Source: Burkholderiales bacterium UBA1834 (GTDB taxonomy: Bacteria > Pseudomonadota > Gammaproteobacteria > Burkholderiales > Burkholderiaceae_C). Taken from it: a stretch of DNA of 64,000 bases. The notes under the pieces are model-generated. The model had not been told where the DNA came from. It ran no database searches and saw only the letters and a list, made by a program, of their open reading frames with translations. Of the stretch, positions 34,231 to 43,031 are shown piece after piece; the stretch's first letter is position 1; every line of letters begins with the position of its first letter. The stretch is from assembly GCA_002339015.1 (NCBI GenBank), contig DDJC01000021.1, forward strand, positions 1-64,000, in the 5' to 3' direction. Position numbers and translations under genes: made by a program.

Positions 34231-35058
34231 TCAGCCCAGCAAGGCTTCCATGCCCTCGCACAGCTCGCCCATCGGCGGCATGTCGGCCAGGAACTTCTTG
34301 GGATCCAGCTTGAGCGCGGTGGCCACCTCGGCCGGCACCGTGGCGGCCAGTTCGCTCTCGCTCAGGCCGTTGTGCTCGGCCCGGGCGCGCCAGGCGGCCA
34401 GGTGCAGGATGGCTGCGATCGGGTCCACCGGCTTGCTGGCCAACGGCTCGGGGAATTTGGCGATGGCCTCGGAGAAGGCGGAAGGGAACTTCCACTGGCG
34501 GGCCAGCTCGGCACCCACGGTGGCGAAGTTGTAGCCGAACGAGGCCTTCTCCATGTCCAGGCGGCGCGGGTCCATCGGGCCGGCCTGCTTGTCCAGCTGC
34601 AGCATGGGCTCGGGCATGCCGGCGTGCATCACCAGCTGGCCGATGCCGTGCATCATGCCCACGGTGAAGGCCAGGTCGGCGTTGTGGCCGGTGGTCTTGG
34701 CCAACCAGCGCGACACCACGGCGGCGTGCAGGCTGTACTTCCAGAACTTGCCCAGGTCCATCCCGGGCATGGCCTTGAAGCCGCTGGTCAGGCCCGAGCT
34801 GATCACCAGCGTGCGCACGGTGACAAAGCCCAGCATCATCACGGCGTCATCGACAGTGCCCACGGTGCGGGAGACGTGGTAGTAGGCCGAGTTGGCCAGG
34901 CGCAGCAGGCGCGCGGAGAGCACCGGATCGGCCTGGATCTTCTTGGCGATCTCGTCGATCGAGATGTCCTCGGCATTGAAGCTGTCGATCAGCTCATGGA
35001 CGATCTTGGGCACGGCCGGCAGGGCCTGGGGTTGTTTGAAAAGGGCTTCGAGCTGCAT
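34231..35058 (-). CDS. HDOD domain-containing protein
   Basis: Protein of 275 residues. The HDOD domain spans about 12-210: LPAVPKIVHELIDSFNAEDISIDEIAKKIQADPVLSARLLRLANSAYY is its usual opening. HDOD proteins resemble HD phosphohydrolases but normally lack full metal sites and act in signalling, for example in motility, stress and two-component circuits. An ATG with moderate upstream A/G-rich sequence is used. It is convergent with priA, 31 bp away, and has no obvious operon partner. Confidence 0.85.
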   Translation of the reverse strand: MQLEALFKQPQALPAVPKIVHELIDSFNAEDISIDEIAKKIQADPVLSARLLRLANSAYYHVSRTVGTVDDAVMMLGFVTVRTLVISSGLTSGFKAMPGMDLGKFWKYSLHAAVVSRWLAKTTGHNADLAFTVGMMHGIGQLVMHAGMPEPMLQLDKQAGPMDPRRLDMEKASFGYNFATVGAELARQWKFPSAFSEAIAKFPEPLASKPVDPIAAILHLAAWRARAEHNGLSESELAATVPAEVATALKLDPKKFLADMPPMGELCEGMEALLG

Positions 35059-35284
35059 GAGTCAGCCTCCAAATTTGATGAAACCAATACGCCACCGATC
35101 CCCCGCAGGACGTGGCAGAGTTCACTGAATATCGACCCGCCGGGAGCACGACTTGAGCATCTCAGATGGTGGGAATTTCAAACAACGGAAATAAAGGGTG
35201 CGAAACCGCACAGTTTGTTCGCTAGGGCGGGCGGGGAAACCCCGGGTCAGCCGTCATGCTGAGGGATCCAACGAGGAGCGCACG

Positions 35285-36127
35285 ATGAAGCACGAACCTG
35301 CCCCTGAGGCGACAGGGGTGACGACCAGGGCGATGTCGACAGAGCTGTTGCCCAGGCCGATGACGCGGCGCGGGCTGGGTCAGGCCTTTGGCTTGGCCAT
35401 CGGATGCGCCCTGGGCCTGGCCGATCTGACGCTGGGCTTGCAGGGAGCCTCCGCCCAGGTGCCTGCGCGCAACCTGCTGGTGTCGTGGCGGGTGGTGTCC
35501 TCGGTGGATGCCCAGCAATCACGCGCCGGCGTGCGCCAGGGCGGCCTGGTGATCGACAGCCGCAAGGGCGTCATTGGGCATGGCGGCCAGGGCGGGGTGG
35601 CGCTGTCCACCCGCCAGCTCGAGCGCGATCAGCAGGTTCACCAGCAGATCCTGGTGCTCAACGGCCGCAAGGCGCGGCTGGACCTGCGCCAGCAGCGCCC
35701 GATCACGCAGTGGCAATGGGTGGCCCAGTTGGGCACGGCAGGCCAAGGGGGCTCGGGCGGCTGGCGCGGTGGGCAGCAAGGAGGGCAGGGCGTGCAGCCC
35801 CTGGTCGGCCTGGTGGCGCAGACCCTGTGGGTGGACGCCGGCCAGCGCCTCACGGCCACGCCACGCTGGTCTGGCGGCAAGACCGCCACGGTCGAGCTGG
35901 AAGCCGAAGCGCCCGCCCATCCCGAGCGCCCCTTCACGCAGGATGCCCAGGGCACACCCCCGGCGCGTCTGGTGGTGCAGACAGCCCTGAGCGTGCCGCT
36001 GGGCGAATGGGTGCCCGTGGCCCAGACCAACCGCCAGGAAGAGGTGCAGCGCCGCGGCATGCTCAGCACCCAGAGCGTCAGCAGCGACGACCAGGCCGTG
36101 CTGGAGATCCGCGTCAGCCTGCCCTGA
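35285..36127 (+). CDS. Putative secreted protein, unknown function
   Basis: Protein of 280 residues. The ATG has GAGGAG about 11 nt upstream. Residues 25-58 look like a signal peptide with two arginines (MTRRGLGQAFGLAIGCALGLADLTLGLQGASAQ), preceded by an unusual ~25-residue leader. The mature part is rich in Gln, Gly and Val, with predicted beta strands (NLLVSWRVVSS, ARLDLRQQRPITQWQWVAQL, TATVELEAEAP, LEIRVSLP). A Gly/Gln-rich low-complexity stretch lies about 155-180. The alternating-strand character and the final SVPLGEWVPVAQT segment recall secretin-associated envelope proteins, but I cannot assign it. It likely acts in the periplasm or outer envelope. Confidence 0.65.
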   Translation: MKHEPAPEATGVTTRAMSTELLPRPMTRRGLGQAFGLAIGCALGLADLTLGLQGASAQVPARNLLVSWRVVSSVDAQQSRAGVRQGGLVIDSRKGVIGHGGQGGVALSTRQLERDQQVHQQILVLNGRKARLDLRQQRPITQWQWVAQLGTAGQGGSGGWRGGQQGGQGVQPLVGLVAQTLWVDAGQRLTATPRWSGGKTATVELEAEAPAHPERPFTQDAQGTPPARLVVQTALSVPLGEWVPVAQTNRQEEVQRRGMLSTQSVSSDDQAVLEIRVSLP

Positions 36128-36197
36128 ATCATGGGCACGGCCGCCAGGCTTCTTGCTACAGTCACCCGCGCATCAGTTCAAACGGAGACACATCCCC

Positions 36198-37151
36198 ATG
36201 CCCACCCCCCTGGACCAGTTGAACCAGGCCACCCGCGCCCTGATCGAGAACGTCAAGCGCGCGGGCTTCCCGCCCATGAGCTCCCTGCCCGTCGACCAGG
36301 CCCGGCAGGCCTACCGCATGGGCGTGGGCGTGAGCACCATCCAGCCAGTGCCGCTGCCCCGGGTGGAAGACTTCACCATCCCCACGCCCGATGGCTACGC
36401 GATCCGCGCGCGACTGTGGGCGCCCACCACGGATGCCGGCCTGCCCGTGCTGCTGTACGTGCACGGCGGCGGCTTCGTCGTCGGCGGCATCGACACCTGC
36501 GAGGCCATGTGCCGCTCGGTCGCCGCGCAGAGCGGTGTGGCCGTGGTCGCCATCGAATACCGCCTGGCACCGGAGCACAAGTACCCCGTGTGTCTGGACG
36601 ACACCTGGACGGCGCTGCAGTGGCTGGCCAACCAGGGCCACACCCTGGGCCTGAACGGCAGCCGCCTGGCCGTGGCCGGCGACAGCGCGGGCGGCACCCT
36701 GTCGGCCGCCGTGTCGCTGCTGGCGCGTGACGCCGGCATCCCCGTGGCGCTGCAGGGCCTGATCTACCCCTCGGTGCAGGTGGGCGTGGCCACGCAGTCG
36801 TTCAAGACCTACGCCTCGGCCGGCCTGATGCTGGACCAGGCCCTGATGAACTGGTTCGAGGCCCAGGCCACTGGTGGCGACCTGAAGGAGCCCTGGCACC
36901 GCCAGCCCCTGATCGCGCCCAGCCACACGGGCGTGGCCCCCGCCTGGATCGCCCTGGCCGAGTGCGACCCGCTGGCCGACGATGGCCGCCTCTACGCCCA
37001 GGCGCTGGAGAAGGCTGGCGTGCCCGTGCAACTCACCGTGTATGCGGGCACGGTGCACGACTTCATCAACATGGGGCGTTTCCTGCCGGAGGCGGCCGAG
37101 ATGCACACCGCCTTGGCGCAGGCCCTGCGAAACGCCTTGCTGCCGGCCTGA
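36198..37151 (+). CDS. Alpha/beta hydrolase, hormone-sensitive-lipase family esterase
   Basis: Esterase of 317 residues with no signal peptide; a GGAG site lies upstream of the ATG. The HSL-family oxyanion motif is VHGGGFVVGG (about residues 92-101), the nucleophile elbow is AGDSAGGTLSA (about 167-177), the Asp is in ECDPLADDGRLYA and the His in GTVHDFINM. The N-terminal cap region (about 1-60) is typical. It hydrolyses short acyl esters; the substrate is unknown. It is monocistronic between a secreted protein gene and a two-component system. Confidence 0.92.
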   Translation: MPTPLDQLNQATRALIENVKRAGFPPMSSLPVDQARQAYRMGVGVSTIQPVPLPRVEDFTIPTPDGYAIRARLWAPTTDAGLPVLLYVHGGGFVVGGIDTCEAMCRSVAAQSGVAVVAIEYRLAPEHKYPVCLDDTWTALQWLANQGHTLGLNGSRLAVAGDSAGGTLSAAVSLLARDAGIPVALQGLIYPSVQVGVATQSFKTYASAGLMLDQALMNWFEAQATGGDLKEPWHRQPLIAPSHTGVAPAWIALAECDPLADDGRLYAQALEKAGVPVQLTVYAGTVHDFINMGRFLPEAAEMHTALAQALRNALLPA

Positions 37152-37264
37152 GGCCACCTTCCCGGGAAGGCGCCGGGACCGGCGGGCCGGTGGTCACATG
37201 TCGTTGCACAGTGCCCGGCTGATCCGGCACGGGCCTTGCAAGACAGGCGTCAACCGACGCTGTC

Positions 37265-38503
37265 ATGAGTGCCCTGCCTTCACCCGCCCTGCTGGCCAAC
37301 GGCCAGCCCCTCAGTGGTTCCAAGCCGCCGCTGGTCGCGCCCGAGCGCGTGGCCGAGGTATGGCGCGACCGCCTGAACCTGCTGCTGGAATCCACCGGCG
37401 AGGGGGTGTTCGGCGTCGACATGGACGGGCGCTGCACCTTCATCAACCGGGCCGGAGCCCAGATGCTGGGCTACGACCCCGAGGAGGTGCTGGGCCGCGA
37501 CATGCACGCCCTGGCCCACCATACCCACCCGGACGGCCAGCACTACCCGGCCGAGCAGTGTCCGATCTTCAATGCCTTCCGCGCTGGCGTGCCTTGCCGC
37601 ATCGACAGCGAGGTGCTGTGGCGGCGTGACGGCACGGCCTTCCCGGCCGAGTACTCGTCCTACCCCATCCTCGACGAGGGCGTGGTGCACGGGGCAGTCG
37701 TCACCTTCGTGGACATCACCAAGCGCAAGCTGCACGAAGAGCAGCTTCGCGCAGCCCATGAACTGCTTGAGCGCCGCGTGGCCGACCGCACCCAGGCCCT
37801 GAGCCAGGCCCTGGGCCAGCTGCGCGAGCTGCAGGCCCACATCGACCGCGTGCGCGAGGACGAGCGCACCCGCATCGCCCGCGAGATCCACGACGAGCTC
37901 GGCAGCCTGCTGGTGGGCCTGAAGATGGATGTGAGCTGGCTGGAGAAACGCCTGGACGACAGGCTCAACCTGCGCTGCAAGTGCCAAGACATGCGCGGCC
38001 TGATCGACATGGCGGTGGACAACGTGGGACGCATCATCACGGACCTGAGACCCTCCATCCTGGATCACCAGGGCCTGTGGGCCACGCTGGAATGGCAGGC
38101 GCAGGATTTCGCCGACAGCGGCGAGCTGCGCTGCCTGTGGTCCATGGACATCGCGCCCAACCTGACGGCGCCCGAAGGCCCGCTCGCCACCGCCGTGTTC
38201 CGCATTTTCCAGGAGCTGCTGAGCAACGTGGCGCGCCACGCCCACGCCACGCAGGTCGAGATCCGCATCAGCGCCACGCCCAGCGACATCACCCTGCTGG
38301 TCAAGGACAACGGCCGGGGCGCTCCGCCCAGCGCCTTCGACAGCACCGATGCCTACGGCGTGATGGGCATGCGCGAGCGCGCCGGCCACTTCGGCGGCTG
38401 GCTGCACATCGACAGCCAGCTGGGCAGCGGCACCACGGTGATCCTGACCATGCCGCTGTACCAGCAGGGCCACACCGTGCCGTTGGAAGGGGCCGTCTCA
38501 TGA
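37265..38503 (+). CDS. PAS-containing sensor histidine kinase, NarL-partner (HisKA_3) type
   Basis: Cytoplasmic kinase of 412 residues with no membrane helix. A PAS domain (about 35-155) ends with the PAC-like AVVTFVDITKRKLHEEQL, followed by a coiled coil (160-205). The HisKA_3 dimerisation domain has phospho-acceptor His209 in IAREIHDELGSLLVGLKMD. The HATPase_c domain has ELLSNVARHAHATQVEI and VKDNGRGAPPS. PAS region residues HTHPDGQHYPAEQCPIFNAFRAG are typical of this family. It overlaps its response regulator by 4 bp (ATGA). Because the cyanate operon follows in the same direction, it is a candidate regulator of cyanate or nitrogen use; this is inference. Confidence 0.9.
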   Translation: MSALPSPALLANGQPLSGSKPPLVAPERVAEVWRDRLNLLLESTGEGVFGVDMDGRCTFINRAGAQMLGYDPEEVLGRDMHALAHHTHPDGQHYPAEQCPIFNAFRAGVPCRIDSEVLWRRDGTAFPAEYSSYPILDEGVVHGAVVTFVDITKRKLHEEQLRAAHELLERRVADRTQALSQALGQLRELQAHIDRVREDERTRIAREIHDELGSLLVGLKMDVSWLEKRLDDRLNLRCKCQDMRGLIDMAVDNVGRIITDLRPSILDHQGLWATLEWQAQDFADSGELRCLWSMDIAPNLTAPEGPLATAVFRIFQELLSNVARHAHATQVEIRISATPSDITLLVKDNGRGAPPSAFDSTDAYGVMGMRERAGHFGGWLHIDSQLGSGTTVILTMPLYQQGHTVPLEGAVS

Positions 38504-39159
38504 TCCGCGTGCTGCTGGTCGACGACCACCACATCGTGCGCCAGGGCCTGCGCCAGGTGCTGGCCGACGAGCCCGACATCACCGTGGTGGCCGAGGCCGC
38601 CGATGGCGTCGAGGCGGTGCGGCAGGTGCGCGACTTCCTGGCGCCGCACGAAGGCCCGGGCCTGGATGTGGTGATGCTGGACATCGCCATGCCCGGCCGC
38701 GACGGGCTGGACGTGCTCAAGCAGCTCAAGGCCGAGTACCCACGTCTGCCGGTGCTGATGCTCTCCACTTACCCCGACAAGCAGTTCGCCGTGCGCTCGC
38801 TGCGCCTGGGCGCCAGCGGTTACCTGCACAAGAGCGCCGACCCCGACGAGATGATCGCTGCGCTGCGCAAGGCCGCCACGGGCGCGCGCCACATCACCGC
38901 CAGCGTGGCCGAGGTGCTGGCCAGCTCCATCAGCGAGCCGCATGACCGCCCTGCGCACGAAAACCTGTCGCAGCGCGAGGACCAGGTGTTCCGCCTGCTC
39001 GCGCAGGGCAGCTCTGTGGGCACCATCGCCGAGCAGTTGCACCTGTCGCCCAACACCGTGTCCACCTACCGCGCCCGCATCCTTGAGAAGACGGGTACGC
39101 GCAATGATGTAGAGCTGGCGCTGTACGCAGTCAGGCAGCAGGAGGTGGTGCTGGCCTGA
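38500..39159 (+). CDS. NarL/FixJ-family response regulator
   Basis: Regulator of 219 residues. The receiver domain has the acidic pair Asp8-Asp9 (LLVDDHH), phospho-acceptor Asp61 (VMLDIAMPGRDG) and the Lys in YLHKSADPDE. The C-terminal LuxR-type helix-turn-helix is LSQREDQVFRLLAQGSSVGTIAEQLHLSPNTVSTYRARILEKTG. It is translationally coupled to the kinase and is followed after ~150 bp by the cyanate transporter operon, with palindrome-like sequence in between. Confidence 0.92.
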   Translation: MIRVLLVDDHHIVRQGLRQVLADEPDITVVAEAADGVEAVRQVRDFLAPHEGPGLDVVMLDIAMPGRDGLDVLKQLKAEYPRLPVLMLSTYPDKQFAVRSLRLGASGYLHKSADPDEMIAALRKAATGARHITASVAEVLASSISEPHDRPAHENLSQREDQVFRLLAQGSSVGTIAEQLHLSPNTVSTYRARILEKTGTRNDVELALYAVRQQEVVLA

Positions 39160-39192
39160 AGATGGCGCCCACCCAGGGTTATGGCCCGCGCC

Positions 39193-39258
39193 TGTAGGGC
39201 TGGCACTACACGCGGATCACAGCCGCCGTGATGGTGCCCGAAGGCACGCGTTCCTACA
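39193..39258. promoter_or_regulatory. Inverted repeats upstream of the cyanate operon, candidate operator
   Basis: TGTAG (39193-39197) pairs with CTACA (39206-39210) across 8 bp, and another CTACA lies at 39254-39258. A second inverted pair ATCAC/GTGAT (39216-39220 with 39228-39232) sits between them. This fits a dimeric NarL-type binding site ahead of the cynA-like gene. No perfect sigma-70 or sigma-54 promoter was found. Confidence 0.35.
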
Positions 39259-39306
39259 GTGGACACCGTTGTCCCGCCGATGTTCCGGCGGCAGAAAGGA
39301 TGTCCG

Positions 39307-40713
39307 ATGTCCAGCGCCTTCGATCCCTACGACGCCGACCGCCCCCTGCGCCTGAGCTGCGCCTGCGGCGGGCACCACGCCCCTGACGAGCACGATGCGG
39401 CCCAGGCCGGCGCCCATGGCGATGCCGTGCGCACCCTGCGTGCGCGCAGCGAGACGGAGGACTTCCAGGCCTACTCCAACGACTTCATCGAGGCCAGCCT
39501 GGTCAAGGCCCTGTTCCCGCAGGATGCCGTGCGCCGCGGCTTCCTGCGGGCCGTGGGCAAGGGCACGGCCATGGCCGCCATCGCCAGTGTGCTGCCCACC
39601 GCCAGCCTGCAGGCCATGGCGCAGGAGGCCGCCCCGCTGGAGAAAAAGGACCTCAAGATCGGCTTCATCCCCATCACCTGCGCCACGCCTTTGATCATGG
39701 CCCACCCCCTGGGCTTCTACAAGAAGCAGGGCCTGGACGTGCAGGTGGTCAAGACGGCTGGCTGGGCGCTGATCCGCGACAAGATGCTCAACAAGGAGTA
39801 CGACGCCACGCACTTCCTGTCGCCGATGCCGCTGTCGATCAGCATGGGGCTGGGCTCCACGGCCAAGCCCATGCACGTGGCCACCATCCAGAACACCAAT
39901 GGCCAGGCGATCACGCTGGCGCTCAAGCACAAGGACAAGCGCGACCCGAAGGACTGGAAGGGCTTCAAGTTTGCCGTGCCCTTCGAGTATTCGATGCACA
40001 ACTTCCTGCTGCGCTACTACGTGGCCGAGCACGGACTGGACCCCGACAAGGACATCCAGATCCGCGTGGTGCCGCCGCCCGAGATGGTGGCCAACCTGCG
40101 CGCCGGCAACATCGACGGCTATCTGGGCCCGGACCCCTTCAACCAGCGCGCCGTGTTCGAAGAGATCGGCTTCATCCACATCCTGACCAAGGACCTGTGG
40201 GATGGCCATCCCTGCTGCGCTTTCGGCACCAGCGGCGAGTTCATCGCGCAGAACCCCAACACCTTCGCCGCGCTGTACCGTGCCGTGCTCACCGCCGCCG
40301 CCATGGCGCGCCAGACCAAGAACCGCGAGCTGATCGCCAAGGTGATCTCGCCCACCCAGTACCTCAACCAGCCGGAGGCCGTGGTGGCCCAGGTGCTCAC
40401 CGGCCGCTTCGCCGATGGCCTGGGCAATGTGCGCAACGTGCCCGACCGTGCCGATTTCAACCCCATCCCCTGGCAGTCGATGGCCGTCTGGATGCTCACG
40501 CAGATGAAGCGCTGGGGCTACGTCAAGGGCGATGTCAACTACAAGCAGCTGGCCGAGAAGGTCTTCCTGCTGACGGACGCCAAGAAGCAGATGAAGGCCC
40601 TGGGCGAGCCCGTGCCCGATGGCGCCTACCCGGGCTTCAAGGTGATGGGCAAATCCTTCGATGCCGCCAAGCCGGAGACCTACCTGGCCAGCTTCGCGAT
40701 CAAGCGTGGCTGA
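39307..40713 (+). CDS. cynA: Cyanate/nitrate-type ABC transporter substrate-binding protein
   Basis: Binding protein of 468 residues of the NrtA/CmpA family. The ATG at 39307 follows AGAAAGGA, a fair ribosome site. The N-terminus is unusual: ~75 residues including a Cys/His-rich LSCACGGHHAPDEHD precede a twin-arginine-like signal (RRGFLRAVGKGTAMAAIASVLP). Tat export of a folded or metal-carrying protein is therefore possible. The mature domain (KIGFIPITCATPLIMAHPLGFYKKQGLDV) is typical of nitrate, bicarbonate and cyanate binders. Cyanate is inferred as the ligand because cyanase ends the operon. The name cynA rests on that context. Confidence 0.8.
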   Translation: MSSAFDPYDADRPLRLSCACGGHHAPDEHDAAQAGAHGDAVRTLRARSETEDFQAYSNDFIEASLVKALFPQDAVRRGFLRAVGKGTAMAAIASVLPTASLQAMAQEAAPLEKKDLKIGFIPITCATPLIMAHPLGFYKKQGLDVQVVKTAGWALIRDKMLNKEYDATHFLSPMPLSISMGLGSTAKPMHVATIQNTNGQAITLALKHKDKRDPKDWKGFKFAVPFEYSMHNFLLRYYVAEHGLDPDKDIQIRVVPPPEMVANLRAGNIDGYLGPDPFNQRAVFEEIGFIHILTKDLWDGHPCCAFGTSGEFIAQNPNTFAALYRAVLTAAAMARQTKNRELIAKVISPTQYLNQPEAVVAQVLTGRFADGLGNVRNVPDRADFNPIPWQSMAVWMLTQMKRWGYVKGDVNYKQLAEKVFLLTDAKKQMKALGEPVPDGAYPGFKVMGKSFDAAKPETYLASFAIKRG

Positions 40714-40746
40714 TCGGCAGACCGATACAGACGGAACCTCAGCACC

Positions 40747-41631
40747 ATGCGACAAGCAGCCCCCTGGTGGCAAGGCGAGCGCTTCAAGGCCGCCCTGCTG
40801 TCCCTGCTGATCCTGGGCCTGATCCTGGGCGTGTGGCACCTGGCCACCCTGCCCAAGACCGCGCCCGTGGCCAGCCTCACGCCCGAGCAGATCGAATACC
40901 TCAAGCTGATGGGCAAGGATCCGGGCGCGTCGGCGGGCGGCGGCACCACCTCGGGCTTTCCGACCCTGGCGCAGATGGGCGGCACGGTGGTCGAACACCT
41001 GTCTTCGCCCTTCTACGACAACGGCCCCAACGACAAGGGCATCGGCCTTCAGCTGGGCTACTCGCTGGGCCGGGTGGCGCTGGGCTACCTGATCGCGGCG
41101 CTGGTGGCGATCCCGCTGGGCTTCGCCATCGGCATGTCGCCCCTGATCTACCGCGCGCTCGATCCGTTCATCCAGGTGCTCAAGCCCATCTCGCCGCTGG
41201 CCTGGATGCCGCTGGCGCTGTACACGATCAAGGATTCGGCCGCCTCGGGCATCTTCGTGATCTTCATCTGCTCGGTGTGGCCCATGCTGATCAACACGGC
41301 TTTCGGCGTGGCCAGCGTGCGGCGCGACTGGCTCAACGTGGCGCGCACGCTGGAGGTCTCGCACTGGCGCCGGGCGGTCGAAGTGATCCTGCCGGCCGCG
41401 GCGCCCACCATCCTCACGGGCATGCGCATCAGCATGGGCATCGCCTGGCTGGTGATCGTGGCGGCCGAGATGCTGGTGGGCGGCACGGGCGTGGGCTACT
41501 TCGTGTGGAACGAGTGGAACAACCTCTCATTGCCCAACGTGATCTTCGCCATCCTGGTGATCGGGGTGGTCGGCATGCTGCTGGACGCGATGTTCGCCCG
41601 GCTCCAGAAGGCGGTGACCTATGTCGAATGA
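40747..41631 (+). CDS. cynB: Cyanate/nitrate-type ABC transporter permease
   Basis: Permease of 294 residues. One N-terminal helix (AALLSLLILGLILGVWHLA) is followed by a periplasmic stretch and five further helices. The EAA-type loop is ASVRRDWLNVARTLEVSHWRRAVEVILPAAAPTILTGMRI. NrtB-type hallmarks such as VLKPISPLAWMPLALYTIKDS and VGYFVWNEWNNLSL are present. It starts 33 bp after the binding-protein gene and overlaps the ATPase gene by 11 bp. Confidence 0.88.
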   Translation: MRQAAPWWQGERFKAALLSLLILGLILGVWHLATLPKTAPVASLTPEQIEYLKLMGKDPGASAGGGTTSGFPTLAQMGGTVVEHLSSPFYDNGPNDKGIGLQLGYSLGRVALGYLIAALVAIPLGFAIGMSPLIYRALDPFIQVLKPISPLAWMPLALYTIKDSAASGIFVIFICSVWPMLINTAFGVASVRRDWLNVARTLEVSHWRRAVEVILPAAAPTILTGMRISMGIAWLVIVAAEMLVGGTGVGYFVWNEWNNLSLPNVIFAILVIGVVGMLLDAMFARLQKAVTYVE

Positions 41632-42496
41632 TGCAATGAGCACCCCGGTGACCACCCCAGACAGGCGCCCCTACCTGCAGGTGCAGTCCCTGGGCAAGCG
41701 CTACCCTGGTTCGCCCGAGCCCGTGTTCGAGCACGTGAACTTCCAGCTGCGCCGCGGCGAGTTCGTCTGCATCATCGGCCACTCGGGCTGCGGCAAGACC
41801 ACCATCCTCAACACCCTGTCGGGCCTGGAGCAGGCCAGCGAAGGCCATGTGTTCATGGACGGCCGCGAGGTCAACGCCCCGGGCCTGGAGCGCGGCGTGG
41901 TCTTTCAGGGCCATGCGCTGATGCCCTGGCTCACCGTGCGCCAGAACATCGCCTTCGCCGTGCGCTCCAAATGGCCGGACTGGTCGCGCCAACAGGTGCG
42001 CGAGCATGTCGAGCGCTATGTGAAGCTGGTGGGCCTGGACCACGCCATCGACAAGCAGCCCTCGCAGCTGTCGGGTGGCATGAAGCAGCGCGTGGGCATC
42101 GCGCGGGCCTTCGCCATCGAGCCCAAGATGCTGCTGCTCGACGAGCCCTTCGGTGCGCTCGATGCGCTCACGCGCGGCACCATCCAGGACGAGCTGCTGC
42201 GCATCTGCGCCGAGACGCAGCAGACCGTCTTCATGATCACCCACGACGTGGACGAGGCCATCCTGCTGGCCGATCGCATCCTGCTGATGAGCAACGGCCC
42301 GCGCGCCCGCATCGCCGAGATCGTGGTCAACACCCTGCCGCGAGACCGCACCCGCGCCGGCCTGCACCACGACCCGCGCTACTACCCGCTGCGCAACCAC
42401 CTGGTCGATTTCCTGGTGGACCGCGCCAAGGACCTGAGCCATGGCCGGGCCCCCGCGCAGCCGCTGGAGGTGCATCCCGGGCTGCTGGCGGCCTGA
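41621..42496 (+). CDS. cynD: Cyanate/nitrate-type ABC transporter ATP-binding protein
   Basis: ATPase of 291 residues. Walker A is IGHSGCGKTT, the Q loop FQGHALMPW, signature LSGGMKQRVGIARAF, Walker B LLLDEPFGALD and the H loop ITHDVDEAILLADR. The HSGCGKTT form of Walker A is characteristic of NrtC/NrtD/CynD proteins. Its start overlaps the permease gene by 11 bp. There is a single ATPase, without an NrtC-like fused binding domain, matching the cyanate (CynABD) layout. Confidence 0.9.
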   Translation: MSNDAMSTPVTTPDRRPYLQVQSLGKRYPGSPEPVFEHVNFQLRRGEFVCIIGHSGCGKTTILNTLSGLEQASEGHVFMDGREVNAPGLERGVVFQGHALMPWLTVRQNIAFAVRSKWPDWSRQQVREHVERYVKLVGLDHAIDKQPSQLSGGMKQRVGIARAFAIEPKMLLLDEPFGALDALTRGTIQDELLRICAETQQTVFMITHDVDEAILLADRILLMSNGPRARIAEIVVNTLPRDRTRAGLHHDPRYYPLRNHLVDFLVDRAKDLSHGRAPAQPLEVHPGLLAA

Positions 42497-42564
42497 TCTG
42501 TCCGACGCCGACCGAGCGCCTGCCGCCGCACCACACGATCGATCACAACGCTGAGGACACCACC

Positions 42565-42987
42565 ATGAACGATGCCCGACTGAGCAGGCCGCCCCTGCCG
42601 CCCTTCACCGAGGAAACCGCCCGCCTGAAGGTGCAGATGGCCGAGGACGCCTGGAACAGCAAGGATCCCGAGCGCTGCGCGCAGGCCTACACCGAGGATT
42701 CCTGGTGGCGCAACCGCAGCGAGTTCTTCACGGGCCGCGAGGCCATCAAAGCCTTCCTCGCCCGCAAGTGGGCCCGCGAGCACCAGTACAAGCTCAAGAA
42801 GCGCCTGTTCGCCTTCAGCGGCAACCGCATCGGCGTGTGCTTCGAGTACGAGTACCACGACGACCAGGGCCAGTGGTGGCGGGCCTATGGCAATGAGAAC
42901 TGGACCTTCGACGAGCGCGGTCTGATGGCCCGCCGCGAGGCCTCCATCAACGATGTGCCCATCGACGCCTCCGAACGGCAACTTTGA
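42565..42987 (+). CDS. NTF2-like (DUF1348) protein in the cyanate operon
   Basis: Protein of 140 residues in the DUF1348/SnoaL-like superfamily: PPLPPFTEETARLKVQMAEDAWNSKDPERCAQAYTEDSWWRNRSEFFTGREAIKAFL is the hallmark N-terminus. Such folds form a cone-shaped pocket and act as small-molecule binders or isomerases. It has AGGA about 6 nt before its ATG and lies between the transporter ATPase gene and cynS (44 bp before cynS). Its place between transporter and cyanase suggests an accessory role in cyanate handling, but no such role is established. Confidence 0.82.
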   Translation: MNDARLSRPPLPPFTEETARLKVQMAEDAWNSKDPERCAQAYTEDSWWRNRSEFFTGREAIKAFLARKWAREHQYKLKKRLFAFSGNRIGVCFEYEYHDDQGQWWRAYGNENWTFDERGLMARREASINDVPIDASERQL

Positions 42988-43031
42988 TCTGACGACAACG
43001 CCCCCTTTTTTCTGACACAGGAGCAAGCAAC

